Assembly (NCBI GenBank): GCA_913055675.1
Contig: CAJXKY010000016.1
Coordinates: 1 to 45,899, forward strand
DNA from: an uncultured Halanaerobiales bacterium
GTDB taxonomy: Bacteria; Bacillota; Halanaerobiia; Halanaerobiales; M55B127
DNA: 45,899 nt
Direction of reading: 5' to 3'
Position 1 is the stretch's first letter. Every line of letters begins with the position of its first letter. Positions 7,677-15,746 of the stretch are shown in pieces. The position numbers and the translations under genes were made by a program. A model generated the notes under the pieces. The model was not told the DNA's origin. It ran no database searches and saw nothing but the letters and a program-made list of their open reading frames with translations.

Positions 7677-7858
7677 TTTAAACCTGAGAGATTATCTACA
7701 CGAAGTAGACTGCTCCTTCGGTGTTTAATAATAAACTTTCCAGAGTTCTGTCAGAAGACGGTCCTTTTACCTGAAAGTTTCATTTCCCTACTATGGCATC
7801 AGGAAATTTACCCCTTCGGCGGCTTATAAAGCGCTCTCCCATCTTCTTCAACCATCTA
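7665..7858 (-). ncRNA. Tandem glycine riboswitch
   Basis: Read on the minus strand there are two aptamers. The first (about 7858-7760) has GGGAGAGCGC, GCCGAAGGGG and CTTTCAGGTAAAAGGACCG. The second (about 7757-7665) has ACTCTGG, ACCGAAGGAGCAG and CTCTCAGGTTT. These are the conserved blocks of the gcvT-type glycine riboswitch, in its tandem form with a short linker. Most tandem glycine riboswitches drive gcv cleavage genes or transporters; here the target is glycine reductase, so glycine induces its own reduction. Together with the terminator and promoter this fills the 322-base gap between grdX and the DUF3343 gene. Confidence 0.93.
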
Positions 7859-7888
7859 TATAATATTTTTTTCACAAAGTCTATTAGT

Positions 7889-7917
7889 ATTATATAAGAC
7901 AGTACCCTAATTGTCAA
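7889..7917 (-). promoter_or_regulatory. Promoter of the grd operon
   Basis: TTGACA (7917-7912), a 17-base spacer and TATAAT (7894-7889) form a full consensus promoter. The start would fall near 7882, about 25 bases before the first aptamer. High basal strength with riboswitch attenuation fits a strongly induced fermentation operon. Confidence 0.9.
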
Positions 7918-7933
7918 TATAGATCGACAATAA

Positions 7934-8194
7934 TTATTTTAATTTTTCTAAATCTTTACCTTGCTCATTTTTTTCAACACAGTAAAGACCGTCAATTTCT
8001 ATTCCACTTCTCTTAATTATTGTATAGACTTTATCATCATCTACACAGGAATCAAATTTAAGTCCCAAACCACAATCAGCACTAATCTCGGGCGGAATAT
8101 TTGCAAGTTCAAATTCGTAATCCAGATCATCAAATAATTTCTCCGCTCTCATATAATGATGTGTAGATTGAAATGTTAGCATATAGTATGACAT
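7934..8194 (-). CDS. DUF3343 protein, putative selenium/sulfur carrier
   Basis: The start is ATG at 8194 with GGGTGAT just upstream; a GTG 9 bases earlier would lie inside that site. The 86-residue protein belongs to the DUF3343 (Se/S carrier-like) family, with YYMLTFQSTHHYMRAEK at the N-terminus, the conserved ADCGLGLKF cysteine loop near residue 40, and a second cysteine (SCVDDD). Family members occur beside selenium genes and are thought to carry reduced selenium or sulfur, although direct evidence is limited. The ribosome-binding site overlaps the end of selD, so it is translationally coupled to selenophosphate synthase. Confidence 0.8.
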   Translation of the reverse strand: MSYYMLTFQSTHHYMRAEKLFDDLDYEFELANIPPEISADCGLGLKFDSCVDDDKVYTIIKRSGIEIDGLYCVEKNEQGKDLEKLK

Positions 8195-8204
8195 TTTTAT
8201 CACC

Positions 8205-9245
8205 CTAACTTAATATTATTCCTTGTTCACCTTGTTTTACTGCACCAATAATTGCTGACTTATTAACCCCATTATTATGTAATTCACTTATCACCTTATC
8301 AGCGATTTTACCTGGAACAGAAAATAATAGACCACCTGAGGTCTGGGGATCATAGATAAGGTCTTCTCTATCAGGATCAACATTTAATTTTCCCATAACC
8401 ATATTTTTATAATTTTCCTTATTGGCATAACCACCTTCAGGCAATAATCCCATTTGGGCATAATCTATAACACCATCAAAGATAGGAATCTCAGAAGTGT
8501 TTAATTTAATATTTACATTACTGCCTTTTACCATTTCGGTTAAGTGTCCCATTAGACCAAACCCGGTAATATCAGTACATGCATTTATTTTGTATTTCTT
8601 TAATATATCTACTGGTTTATCATTTAATTCTAACATTGATTTAACTGCTGGATTTTCTGAACCACCTTTTTCAAGTCCACCTTTAATAGCAGAGATCATT
8701 ACTCCAGTACCTAAAGGTTTAGTTAGAATCAATTTATCTCCGGGTTTTGCATTAGAATTTTTCATAAGTTCATTTGGATGAGCTAATCCAGTCACAGATA
8801 AACCATATTTAGGTTCATCATCCTTTACTGTATGGCCGCCTGCCATTGAGGCATCTGCTTCTTTAACTTTATCAGCTCCTCCTTGGAGTATTTTGACTAA
8901 TAAACTTTGATCTAAACATTCCGGGAATCCGACAATGTTCATAGCTAAAATTGGTTTGCCCCCCATTGCATATATATCACTTAATGCATTCGCAGCCGCA
9001 ATTTGACCATAAATATAAGGGTCATCAACTACTGGAGTAAAAAAGTCCACCGATTGAATTAAAGCAGTTTCATCATTCATTTTATATACGGTTGCATCGT
9101 CCCCGGTTTCAATACCAATTAATAAATTCTGGTCTGAGTTTTCAAAACTAACTTGACGCAAAACTTGCGCCAGGGCATTGGGGCCCAATTTAGCCGCTCA
9201 ACCAGATGTTTTACTATATTGGGTTAATCTAATTTGATCAGTCAT
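8205..9245 (-). CDS. selD: Selenide, water dikinase (selenophosphate synthase), itself a selenoprotein
   Basis: SelD makes selenophosphate from selenide and ATP; this is the selenium donor for selenocysteine tRNA. The true start is ATG at 9245 after GGTGGTG. Codon 16 is TGA (9200-9198) in the glycine-rich loop SGUAAKLGPNALAQVL, where Sec or Cys is the catalytic residue and Lys19 is conserved. The full product is 346 residues, normal for SelD. Other landmarks are GDDATVY, NALSDIYAMGG and AGGHTV in the ATP/metal-binding half and TDITGFGLMGH in the C-terminal half. It follows yedF by 37 bases. A naive caller would begin about 19 codons too late. Confidence 0.96.
9174..9195 (-). promoter_or_regulatory. 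SECIS hairpin of selD
   Basis: Two bases after the UGA, GGC-UAA-AUUGG-GCC-CCAAU-GCC folds into an 8-bp stem with a 3-base bulge and a G-containing apical loop. It is well placed as the bacterial SECIS for Sec16. Confidence 0.75.
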
Positions 9246-9282
9246 CTTTTCACCACCTTAATAATCTATCTTATTTTAAAGA

Positions 9283-9855
9283 TTATATTGCTAGTACTTC
9301 TCCTTTATTTAAACTATCTACTATTTCATACATATTACTAATATTACCAACTTTTAATTTTTCTTCTAAGTTGTAGTAATCAAGACAAGTACCACAAGTT
9401 AAAACTTCCACATCATTTTTTTCTAATTCTTTTAAAGAATTAATAACTTCTTCATTTTCACAAGGAAGTTTTACTCCTGAATTCATAAAGATAATCTTAT
9501 TCGGTAAAGGATCAATATCTTTTAAAGTATTAATAAATCCACGTATTAAAATTTCACCTAATTCTTCTTCACCTTCACCTAGGAGATTAGATTTTATAAA
9601 AATAACCTTTTCTTTTCCAGTTTGACCTCTCTTTTTTTCAGCCTTTTTAAAATCAGTTATTACTAATTTATAATTTTCTTCACTTTCCTTTACTTTTGTA
9701 ACTTTAGCACCCATTTTAATCCCTAATTTTTTTACATTTTCAGCTGCAACTTCATTATCTACTAGTACTTCAGCTTCACCATGTTCTTCTAACACTTTTT
9801 TTGTTTTTATTACAGGTTTTGGACAATCTAACCCTCTTGCATCAATCTTTTCCAT
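9283..9855 (-). CDS. yedF: Selenium metabolism protein YedF (TusA-like plus DsrE-like)
   Basis: The 190-residue protein joins a TusA/SirA domain (about 1-75; DARGLDCPKPV with Cys11) to a DsrE-like domain (about 82-190; FIKSNLLGEGEEELGEIL and CGTCLDYY). This two-domain form is the selenium-metabolism YedF family, found next to selD in organisms using selenium; it is thought to help transfer selenium or sulfur in a persulfide-like form, but the reaction is not settled. GGGAGG precedes ATG. It leads a yedF-selD-DUF3343 operon; TTGATA-17-TAATAT upstream is a plausible promoter. Both cysteine motifs expected for chalcogen transfer are intact. Confidence 0.9.
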   Translation of the reverse strand: MEKIDARGLDCPKPVIKTKKVLEEHGEAEVLVDNEVAAENVKKLGIKMGAKVTKVKESEENYKLVITDFKKAEKKRGQTGKEKVIFIKSNLLGEGEEELGEILIRGFINTLKDIDPLPNKIIFMNSGVKLPCENEEVINSLKELEKNDVEVLTCGTCLDYYNLEEKLKVGNISNMYEIVDSLNKGEVLAI

Positions 9856-9966
9856 TAAAATAACCTCCCTGGATGTAATACGTTAAAATTATATTAACAT
9901 CTTTTATCTTTATTATCAATTTATTGAATAAAAATTATAATCAGAAATTCATAAGACAATAAAAAA

Positions 9967-9988
9967 CCTCATATCAAATGATATGAGG
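9967..9988 (-). terminator. Terminator after the LysM/M23 peptidase gene
   Basis: CCTCATATCA pairs with TGATATGAGG around a 2-base loop, followed by a T-run on the minus strand. It insulates the selenium operon from the peptidase gene. Confidence 0.9.
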
Positions 9989-10014
9989 AAATATTCATAA
10001 TATATACTTTAAAT

Positions 10015-11055
10015 TTAAGGTAAATACTGCATAGGGTCTACAGGATCATCATTATCTAAAACCCCAAAATGTAAATGAGAGCCCGTACTTTTCCCAGTAC
10101 TACCTGCTCTTGCAATAATTTGACCTGTGCTAACTTTTTGACCTACACTCACTAATAGTGAGGAATTATGTGCATAAAGGGTTTCAATTCCTTCTCCATG
10201 ATCAATAACAATTGTCTTTCCAAAACCACTTATCCAGCCACTTTTTGTAACTTTTCCACTTGATGCAGCTCTTATTTCAGTACCTAATGGAACTGAAATA
10301 TCTAAACCTTGGTGGAAATCATTTCTTCCATTAACAGGATCAGTTCTCCAACCATAATAGGAAGATATACTACCCTGTAAAGGCCAAATAAATACACCTT
10401 CTCTTAATGAAAATTTGCTTTTGCTATCTCTTTCTTGAAAAGGTATTACTAAGTTTTGACCGATAATTATTTTATTAGAATTTAAATTATTTGCATTTTT
10501 GATAGTTTGAACATCAACACCATATTTTTTTGCAATTGATAATAAAGCATCTCCACGCTGAACTTCATGAATTATATTTGAATAAAGTCTATCTTCATCT
10601 CCACCGCCTCGACCATTATTCGAAATAAACAAAGTATCTCCCGGTCTAATTATATCTCCAGTTATATTATTACTCTCTTTAATATCCTGTACAGTGGTGT
10701 CAAATCTATTAGCAATTCCATAAAGTGTATCGCCTTTATTTACTACATATTTAATATCTTCGGCCATCTTTTTTAAACTATCATATGTATTATCACCGAC
10801 TATGCCATCAACTTTAAGATTATTATTTACTTGGAAATCCTTTACAACTTCTTTAGTTCTATAGCCAAAAATACCATCAGTACTGATGTCATAACCAACT
10901 TTCTTTAATAATGTTTGAACTTCCTTAACATCTTCACCGCGGTCATCGACTTCTAAACTAATAGCATATGTACTTATTGAAAAACCTATTAATAAAAGTA
11001 TCGTGATAGATATTGTAATACTTAACTTTAAATAGTTCCTCTTCTTAAAATTCAT
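10015..11055 (-). CDS. Secreted LysM/M23 peptidoglycan endopeptidase
   Basis: The 346-residue exported protein starts with a signal anchor or signal peptide (about 9-31). It then has a peptidoglycan-binding-1 domain (about 35-97; VKEVQTLLKKVGYD, VKDFQ), two LysM repeats (about 103-145 and 162-206; YVVNKGDTLYGIANRF and HEVQRGDALLSIAKKYG), and a C-terminal M23 metallopeptidase (about 245-340) with zinc motifs HQGLD (His248, Asp252) and HLHFG (His329). All catalytic ligands are present, so it should cut peptide cross-links in the wall during growth or division. AGGAGG precedes the ATG. It is a single-gene unit ended by its own terminator. Confidence 0.93.
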   Translation of the reverse strand: MNFKKRNYLKLSITISITILLLIGFSISTYAISLEVDDRGEDVKEVQTLLKKVGYDISTDGIFGYRTKEVVKDFQVNNNLKVDGIVGDNTYDSLKKMAEDIKYVVNKGDTLYGIANRFDTTVQDIKESNNITGDIIRPGDTLFISNNGRGGGDEDRLYSNIIHEVQRGDALLSIAKKYGVDVQTIKNANNLNSNKIIIGQNLVIPFQERDSKSKFSLREGVFIWPLQGSISSYYGWRTDPVNGRNDFHQGLDISVPLGTEIRAASSGKVTKSGWISGFGKTIVIDHGEGIETLYAHNSSLLVSVGQKVSTGQIIARAGSTGKSTGSHLHFGVLDNDDPVDPMQYLP

Positions 11056-11142
11056 CTCCTCTGTCCTCCTAGTTTAGAAAATCCTCTTCTGTAAATATAT
11101 TTCTAGCTATGTTAAAATATTCCTGCTCTTTGTTTAATTTAT

Positions 11143-11625
11143 TTAAATATTACTAAATTTGGCTTCATGATTAAAATTAGGAAAATCAGTCTGCCGATAT
11201 GCTTCATATAATACAATTGAAACTGCATTTGATAAATTCAAAGAACGTGCTTCTTTAATCATAGGAATTCTAATTGTATAATCTAATCTATTTTTTAATA
11301 ACGTTTCTGGTAATCCTGCTGTTTCCTTACCAAAAACTAAATAATCACCTTTTTTATACTCCACTTGATCATATTGATTAGGCGACTTAGTTGAGACAAA
11401 AAACATACGCTCATCTTTTTTCTTTTCTAAAAAGAACTCAAAATCATCATAATAATGAATATCTAATAAGTGCCAATAATCTAAACCAGCTCTTTTTAGG
11501 TATTTATCCTTAGTAGAAAATCCCAGCGGTCTTACCAAATGTAAACTGCTATCTGTAGCTGCACAAGTACGAGCAATATTACCTGTATTTTGTGGAATCT
11601 CCGGTTCTACTAAAACTATATTCAT
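11143..11625 (-). CDS. trmL: tRNA (cytidine(34)-2'-O)-methyltransferase TrmL
   Basis: The 160-residue protein is a minimal SPOUT (SpoU-class) methyltransferase that methylates the ribose of the wobble base of tRNA-Leu species using S-adenosylmethionine. The three conserved blocks are present: PEIPQNTGNIARTC at the N-terminus, FGKETAGLP (about 107-115), and RIPM...RSLNLSNAVSIVLYE (about 128-152), which form the trefoil-knot cofactor site. It has the usual length and no extra RNA-binding domain. AGGAATGAG precedes ATG, and it lies 15 bases after the metallo-beta-lactamase gene, so the two are co-transcribed. Confidence 0.9.
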   Translation of the reverse strand: MNIVLVEPEIPQNTGNIARTCAATDSSLHLVRPLGFSTKDKYLKRAGLDYWHLLDIHYYDDFEFFLEKKKDERMFFVSTKSPNQYDQVEYKKGDYLVFGKETAGLPETLLKNRLDYTIRIPMIKEARSLNLSNAVSIVLYEAYRQTDFPNFNHEAKFSNI

Positions 11626-11640
11626 TAATTTCTCATTCCT

Positions 11641-12399
11641 TTAAACTTTGAGCTGTAAACCATCAAAAGCTAACTGTATACCTTCTGGCAGCTCAGCATT
11701 TACTTTCTCATGTTCGATTTCATGAGAAATATGTGTTAAGTATGCTCTTTTTATATCAAGACTCTGAATGACATCCACTGCTTCATTAATGTTAAAATGT
11801 TTCGGATGACTTTTATACCTAAGTGCATCTAATATTAACAAATCAACTTCCTTTAATTGTTCCATAGTATCTTCCGGAATATAACTACAATCTGTAATAT
11901 AGGCTAATTTACCAATCTTATACCCTAATACATTATCATGATTGTGTTTCACAGGTAAAGGAGTAACCTTTAAATCATTAAATGTAAGATCTCCCGTTAT
12001 TTGATTTAATTCCACACTTGGAACAGAATATCTATAATGTCGGTCTTTAAATATATATTCAAATTTTTTCTTGATCGCGTCTAATGTATATTTATTTCCA
12101 TAACAAGGAATATCACTTTTATTTATTCGATTAATAGCCCTTAAATCATCAAACCCCATTATATGATCAGCATGGGGATGTGTAAATAACACGATATCAA
12201 TATCAGTTATTTCATTATTTAAAAGCTGTAATCTTAAATCTGGAGAAGTATCAATCAATATATTCTTAACATCTGTTTTTATATATATTGAAGATCTAAA
12301 CCTATTATTCTTAGGATTATCTGATGTACAAGTTTCACAATTACAACCAATAATAGGAACTCCATGTGAAGTTCCCGAACCGAGTATAGTTACATCCAA
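11641..12399 (-). CDS. Metallo-beta-lactamase fold hydrolase, PhnP-like
   Basis: The 252-residue protein has a complete metallo-beta-lactamase metal site, including THPHADH (His74, His76, Asp78, His79), GSGTSHGVP near the N-terminus and HISHE near the C-terminus. GCNCETC (about 18-24) resembles the structural zinc site of the PhnP phosphodiesterase group, so phosphodiester or cyclic-phosphate hydrolysis is likely. No phosphonate genes are nearby, and the substrate is unknown. The start codon is TTG at 12399, supported by GGAGGT 8 bases upstream. The gene is transcribed from its own promoter with trmL behind it. Confidence 0.85.
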   Translation of the reverse strand: MDVTILGSGTSHGVPIIGCNCETCTSDNPKNNRFRSSIYIKTDVKNILIDTSPDLRLQLLNNEITDIDIVLFTHPHADHIMGFDDLRAINRINKSDIPCYGNKYTLDAIKKKFEYIFKDRHYRYSVPSVELNQITGDLTFNDLKVTPLPVKHNHDNVLGYKIGKLAYITDCSYIPEDTMEQLKEVDLLILDALRYKSHPKHFNINEAVDVIQSLDIKRAYLTHISHEIEHEKVNAELPEGIQLAFDGLQLKV

Positions 12400-12427
12400 T
12401 TATATTACCTCCAATACACTTGTATAA

Positions 12428-12456
12428 ATTGTATATCAGTAACAAACAAATGTCAA
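12428..12456 (-). promoter_or_regulatory. Promoter of the PhnP-like gene and trmL
   Basis: TTGACA (12456-12451), a 17-base spacer and TACAAT (12433-12428) form a strong sigma-A promoter close to the TTG start. The region from here to the ribU stop is AT-rich with a small GGTAG/CTACC dyad and no gene. Confidence 0.8.
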
Positions 12457-12581
12457 ATATTTAGGAGGTAGAAAGACTACCAAATCAACCTTACTTTAGT
12501 AATATATTAAATTAATATTGGTAAAAAAATTAAACTTCTTTATATTTTAAAATAATGGATATTAATAAAAATAAATTATTA

Positions 12582-13169
12582 TTATTTGTTTTCATCTATA
12601 TAGGCATATTGATTACTTTCTTTACCATCTAATGATGTTAATAAGCCCTTTCGTCTTAAAAATTCAGCTATCTTTTTATATACTAATACAGTTAATATGG
12701 AGTTTATAATAGCTTTTGTTATATTAAAGGGTATAATACCAGGTAACAACATATTAATGGTGCGTTCATATGGTATACCGTAAAAAATTGGGTTTAATAA
12801 TACATTGGCTACACCCATTACCCCTGTCATAGCTAAAGAACCTATTGCTAAACCAATAATAGCACCTTTTTTAGAATGATATTTTTTGTAAAAATAGCCT
12901 GCAAATCCTACCAATACACCCGTTGCAAGAAAATGCATAAATGCTCCAAAAGGTCCACCTAAACCGGTCAAAGCGGCCATTAAAATTGATAAGATAAAAG
13001 TAGCGCTTAATGCAGGCATAGGACCATAAAGAAAAGCAATAATCAAAATTGGGATATCACCTGGTTCATAAATTAAAAATGGTAAAAAAAGTGGAAACCT
13101 TATAGTCAACATTAATATAAGGGCTAAACCAATTAAAACTCCTATGTTTGCAATCTTTTTAATATCCAT
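12582..13169 (-). CDS. ribU: Riboflavin ECF transporter S component RibU
   Basis: The 195-residue protein has about six membrane helices and the RibU-like sequence FPLFLPFLIYEPGDIPILIIAFLYGP near residues 25-51. RibU captures riboflavin and works with the shared ECF energising module (EcfA/A'/T), which is not encoded here. An FMN riboswitch directly upstream confirms the substrate class. GGGAGG precedes the ATG. It is a single-gene unit, so riboflavin uptake should fall when cellular FMN is high. The last 15 or so residues are polar and cytoplasmic. Confidence 0.93.
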   Translation of the reverse strand: MDIKKIANIGVLIGLALILMLTIRFPLFLPFLIYEPGDIPILIIAFLYGPMPALSATFILSILMAALTGLGGPFGAFMHFLATGVLVGFAGYFYKKYHSKKGAIIGLAIGSLAMTGVMGVANVLLNPIFYGIPYERTINMLLPGIIPFNITKAIINSILTVLVYKKIAEFLRRKGLLTSLDGKESNQYAYIDENK

Positions 13170-13230
13170 ATCTATTATTCCTCCCTGTTGCTATTTAAAT
13201 TAGCACTTCCATGAAATATTTGATCAATAA

Positions 13231-13260
13231 AAAATGCCCTGTATACAAACAGGGCATTTT
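13231..13260 (-). terminator. FMN riboswitch terminator
   Basis: AAAATGCCCTG pairs with CAGGGCATTTT around an 8-base loop, followed by T residues on the minus strand. It lies between the FMN aptamer and ribU and is the off-state structure. Confidence 0.9.
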
Positions 13261-13275
13261 TATAGTTAATATATA

Positions 13276-13393
13276 ATCTTCTTTCATCCGGACTATCAAA
13301 TTAATCATACCGTCGGTACTGGAATCACACCAGATCAGCGCTTGCTCGTGGACTATAACCACCGGTCAGGAATTTCACCATACCCTGAAGACA
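13276..13393 (-). ncRNA. FMN riboswitch (RFN element)
   Basis: Minus-strand blocks CTTCAGGGTATGGTG, CCTGACCGGTGGT, AGTCCACGAGCAAGCG, GATCTGGTGTGATTCC and GATAGTCCGGATGAAAG are the hallmark sequences of the RFN aptamer. The ends pair as TCTTC/GAAGA (P1). It controls ribU by transcription termination. Confidence 0.96.
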
Positions 13394-13415
13394 ATTTTTA
13401 TTCAATTCTCTATTA

Positions 13416-13444
13416 ATTATATACAATTTATTTCATTTTTTCAA
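13416..13444 (-). promoter_or_regulatory. Promoter of ribU and its FMN riboswitch
   Basis: TTGAAA (13444-13439), a 17-base spacer and TATAAT (13421-13416) lie just upstream of the aptamer and immediately after the preceding gene's stop codon. Confidence 0.88.
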
Positions 13445-13448
13445 GTTA

Positions 13449-15617
13449 TTATTTAAGTTTTGTGATTTCAGTATCAAGATAAAATTTATTTATAATAGTT
13501 TTATAATCTTTACCATCTACTGCCATACCCGCTGCTGCAGACTGATCCATTCCTACTGAATGGCCCCATCCAGCTCCAAATATAATTAAACTCTCTAACT
13601 CATTTTTATAATAAATGTTTTTAAGAATAAATTTGTTACTTTTAAGACCAGTTAGTGCTCTTCTTATAGAAGAATTGCTCACAGTAATGGAGTCATTTTG
13701 TCCTTCAATCACAATTTCTTTAACTGTCCCAGTAGTAGTCCGGTTCGATACATAAACTTTATTTAATCCTTCTAGATTATGTCTTTGTTTTAATTTTTCT
13801 AAATCAATATTTTTAACCCATCTATAACTACTTTGAGTAGTATATTTATTATTTGAATAGGATTCGGGTATTTCTATAAACCATTCTTCTATTTGATAGG
13901 GCGCAAGTGGAAACTCGTAATTGTTTTGATTGGAAGTATTTACAGCTTTTAAATAAGGTAAACTATTTATCCATACATTTTCACTTGCTTCTGTATAACC
14001 ACCGCTATTACTACTAAATACAGCATCTATAATTCTATCATTATGGGTAATAACTTCATTTTTAGTTGCAATTATAGCTTCAGTTGTATTTTTATTTTCA
14101 TTACTTGCTCCTGAGTAAACTATACAGTGAACACTCGCACATAAGTCATAAGCTTCATCACTATGCCTATTAAGGTTATTCAAAATATACGTCCGGGCAA
14201 CAACACTTTGAGCTTTTAACGCTTCAGCTGGCCATGAGGCAGGCATTTCAGACGGAACTACTGATAACATATATGATGTGAGGTCTATATAGTTTAGTAA
14301 ATCAAACCTATTATTTGTCACCGGATTTAAGTAAATATCTCCCCGGTACTGTCTATTTTCTTTACCTCCCCAGAAATAGTTTTGAGCGAACTTTATATCA
14401 TATATTGCAAACAGGTTATTATTATTTTCTGTGGTTATATTAATCTTTTGATTAGTAGACATAATTTCTAATATTTTCCCGTTTTTTAATACATAAAAAG
14501 TATGATTGTTATAGCTAATTTGATACTGTGTATTTTTCTCTCCCTCAAATAAAATGTTGTTGTTTTGTTTTATATAAAAATTGTATTTTGATTGAAATCT
14601 TATCCGGTCTAAGTTTTCCTGTAAGCCAACTTTGATCTCATCATATTTTTTATTGGGCTCTATTTCTACAATATCAAACCAATCAATCTCCATTTTTTCT
14701 TTTCGGGCTGGTTTTTCTTCAAAATACTGTGGATAATTATTCTCAATTTCGTTAATCCGTTTACGGGCTATATCAACACTAATTCCACTATTTAAACTTC
14801 TTTCCCAGTAGTCATAAGCTTTTAAAGGTGCATTCTTTTTATCATAAAGTACAGCTAAATCATAATACAATTCACTCATGCTATGGTCTTGACCAAGAGC
14901 TCTTTCATACATATCAATTGCCTTTTCATATTCATTATTATTTTTATGAATCTCTGCTGCTCCAAGATAATTAAGGATAATCTGTTTATTATAATCTATA
15001 CCATTATTATAATAATTTAAAGCTGCTTCTTGTTCTCCCTGTTCTAAGGCTATATTTCCTAAATAATAATGTACTAAGGCAAGTTTTCTTACCGATAAAT
15101 CTTTTTCAGATTCTTTTAATATTTCTAATAGATTATTAAATATATTTTGAGCTTTTTCTTTATTACCATTTTCATATAGATATTTACCATAATAATAGTT
15201 ATATTCAGACGATTTATCATATTCATCATATGTCTTACTTAATATATTATTTATTCTTTCCTCTTTAAAATTTACATAATCGCTAATTATAATTATATTT
15301 TTACTAACTTCTAATTTATTATAGCCTTTTTCATATAATTCAATATATTTATCCAAACTATTTTTATAATTACCAGCATAAAAATTGTTTTCAGCTTCAT
15401 TTATGAGAACATTATAATCCGCTGCTGGTTGTTTTTCTTCGTTTTTCTTTTCTGTGTTAACATTATCTTCTTCAGCATTTCTATTATCCTGTGTAGTATC
15501 GTCTCCATTTACATAATCTCCTACAAAAGGACCATAATTTTCATATATATAGGGAATTGAAAAACCAACAAAAAAACATAATAACAATATTATTATTACA
15601 GTCAATTTTTTATTCAT
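13449..15617 (-). CDS. Membrane-anchored TPR protein with C-terminal SpoIID/LytB domain
   Basis: The 722-residue protein has an N-terminal membrane anchor (about 5-27), an acidic Asn/Glu-rich linker, a TPR region (about 70-290) and a C-terminal SpoIID domain (about 435-715). The SpoIID part shows YLTSYMLSVVPSEMPASWPAEALKAQSV-like sequence, ARTY, FSSNSGGYTE and GAGWGHSVGMDQ; its catalytic glutamate is in PSEMP. SpoIID proteins are lytic transglycosylases acting on denuded glycan; LytB-like ones stimulate amidases. The long TPR region is unusual beside plain sporulation SpoIID and suggests a scaffolded cell-wall enzyme. Sporulation cannot be concluded from this gene. GGTGGG precedes the ATG. 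Confidence 0.85.
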   Translation of the reverse strand: MNKKLTVIIILLLCFFVGFSIPYIYENYGPFVGDYVNGDDTTQDNRNAEEDNVNTEKKNEEKQPAADYNVLINEAENNFYAGNYKNSLDKYIELYEKGYNKLEVSKNIIIISDYVNFKEERINNILSKTYDEYDKSSEYNYYYGKYLYENGNKEKAQNIFNNLLEILKESEKDLSVRKLALVHYYLGNIALEQGEQEAALNYYNNGIDYNKQIILNYLGAAEIHKNNNEYEKAIDMYERALGQDHSMSELYYDLAVLYDKKNAPLKAYDYWERSLNSGISVDIARKRINEIENNYPQYFEEKPARKEKMEIDWFDIVEIEPNKKYDEIKVGLQENLDRIRFQSKYNFYIKQNNNILFEGEKNTQYQISYNNHTFYVLKNGKILEIMSTNQKINITTENNNNLFAIYDIKFAQNYFWGGKENRQYRGDIYLNPVTNNRFDLLNYIDLTSYMLSVVPSEMPASWPAEALKAQSVVARTYILNNLNRHSDEAYDLCASVHCIVYSGASNENKNTTEAIIATKNEVITHNDRIIDAVFSSNSGGYTEASENVWINSLPYLKAVNTSNQNNYEFPLAPYQIEEWFIEIPESYSNNKYTTQSSYRWVKNIDLEKLKQRHNLEGLNKVYVSNRTTTGTVKEIVIEGQNDSITVSNSSIRRALTGLKSNKFILKNIYYKNELESLIIFGAGWGHSVGMDQSAAAGMAVDGKDYKTIINKFYLDTEITKLK

Positions 15618-15686
15618 TATTTGCCCACCTTATTTATCTGTTATATTATTAATTTCTATATTAAAGAGGTTATCCCTGCTATATAT

Positions 15687-15720
15687 AGATAAAAGTGCAG
15701 TCTAAACTGCACTTTTATCT
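15687..15720 (-). terminator. Terminator after the NhaC-family transporter gene
   Basis: A perfect 15-bp stem with a 4-base CTAA loop lies 27 bases after the transporter stop codon. The T-rich 3' arm and following sequence act as the tail. Confidence 0.85.
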
Positions 15721-15746
15721 TAAATATTTTATTTATATTGATAATC

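Noticed and set aside
12400-12581. Possible small RNA or gene in the gap before ribU's stop, with a GGTAG/CTACC dyad
   Set aside because: The dyad is 5 bp with no T-run, and no open frame with a ribosome-binding site was found; the promoter of the PhnP-like gene occupies part of it.
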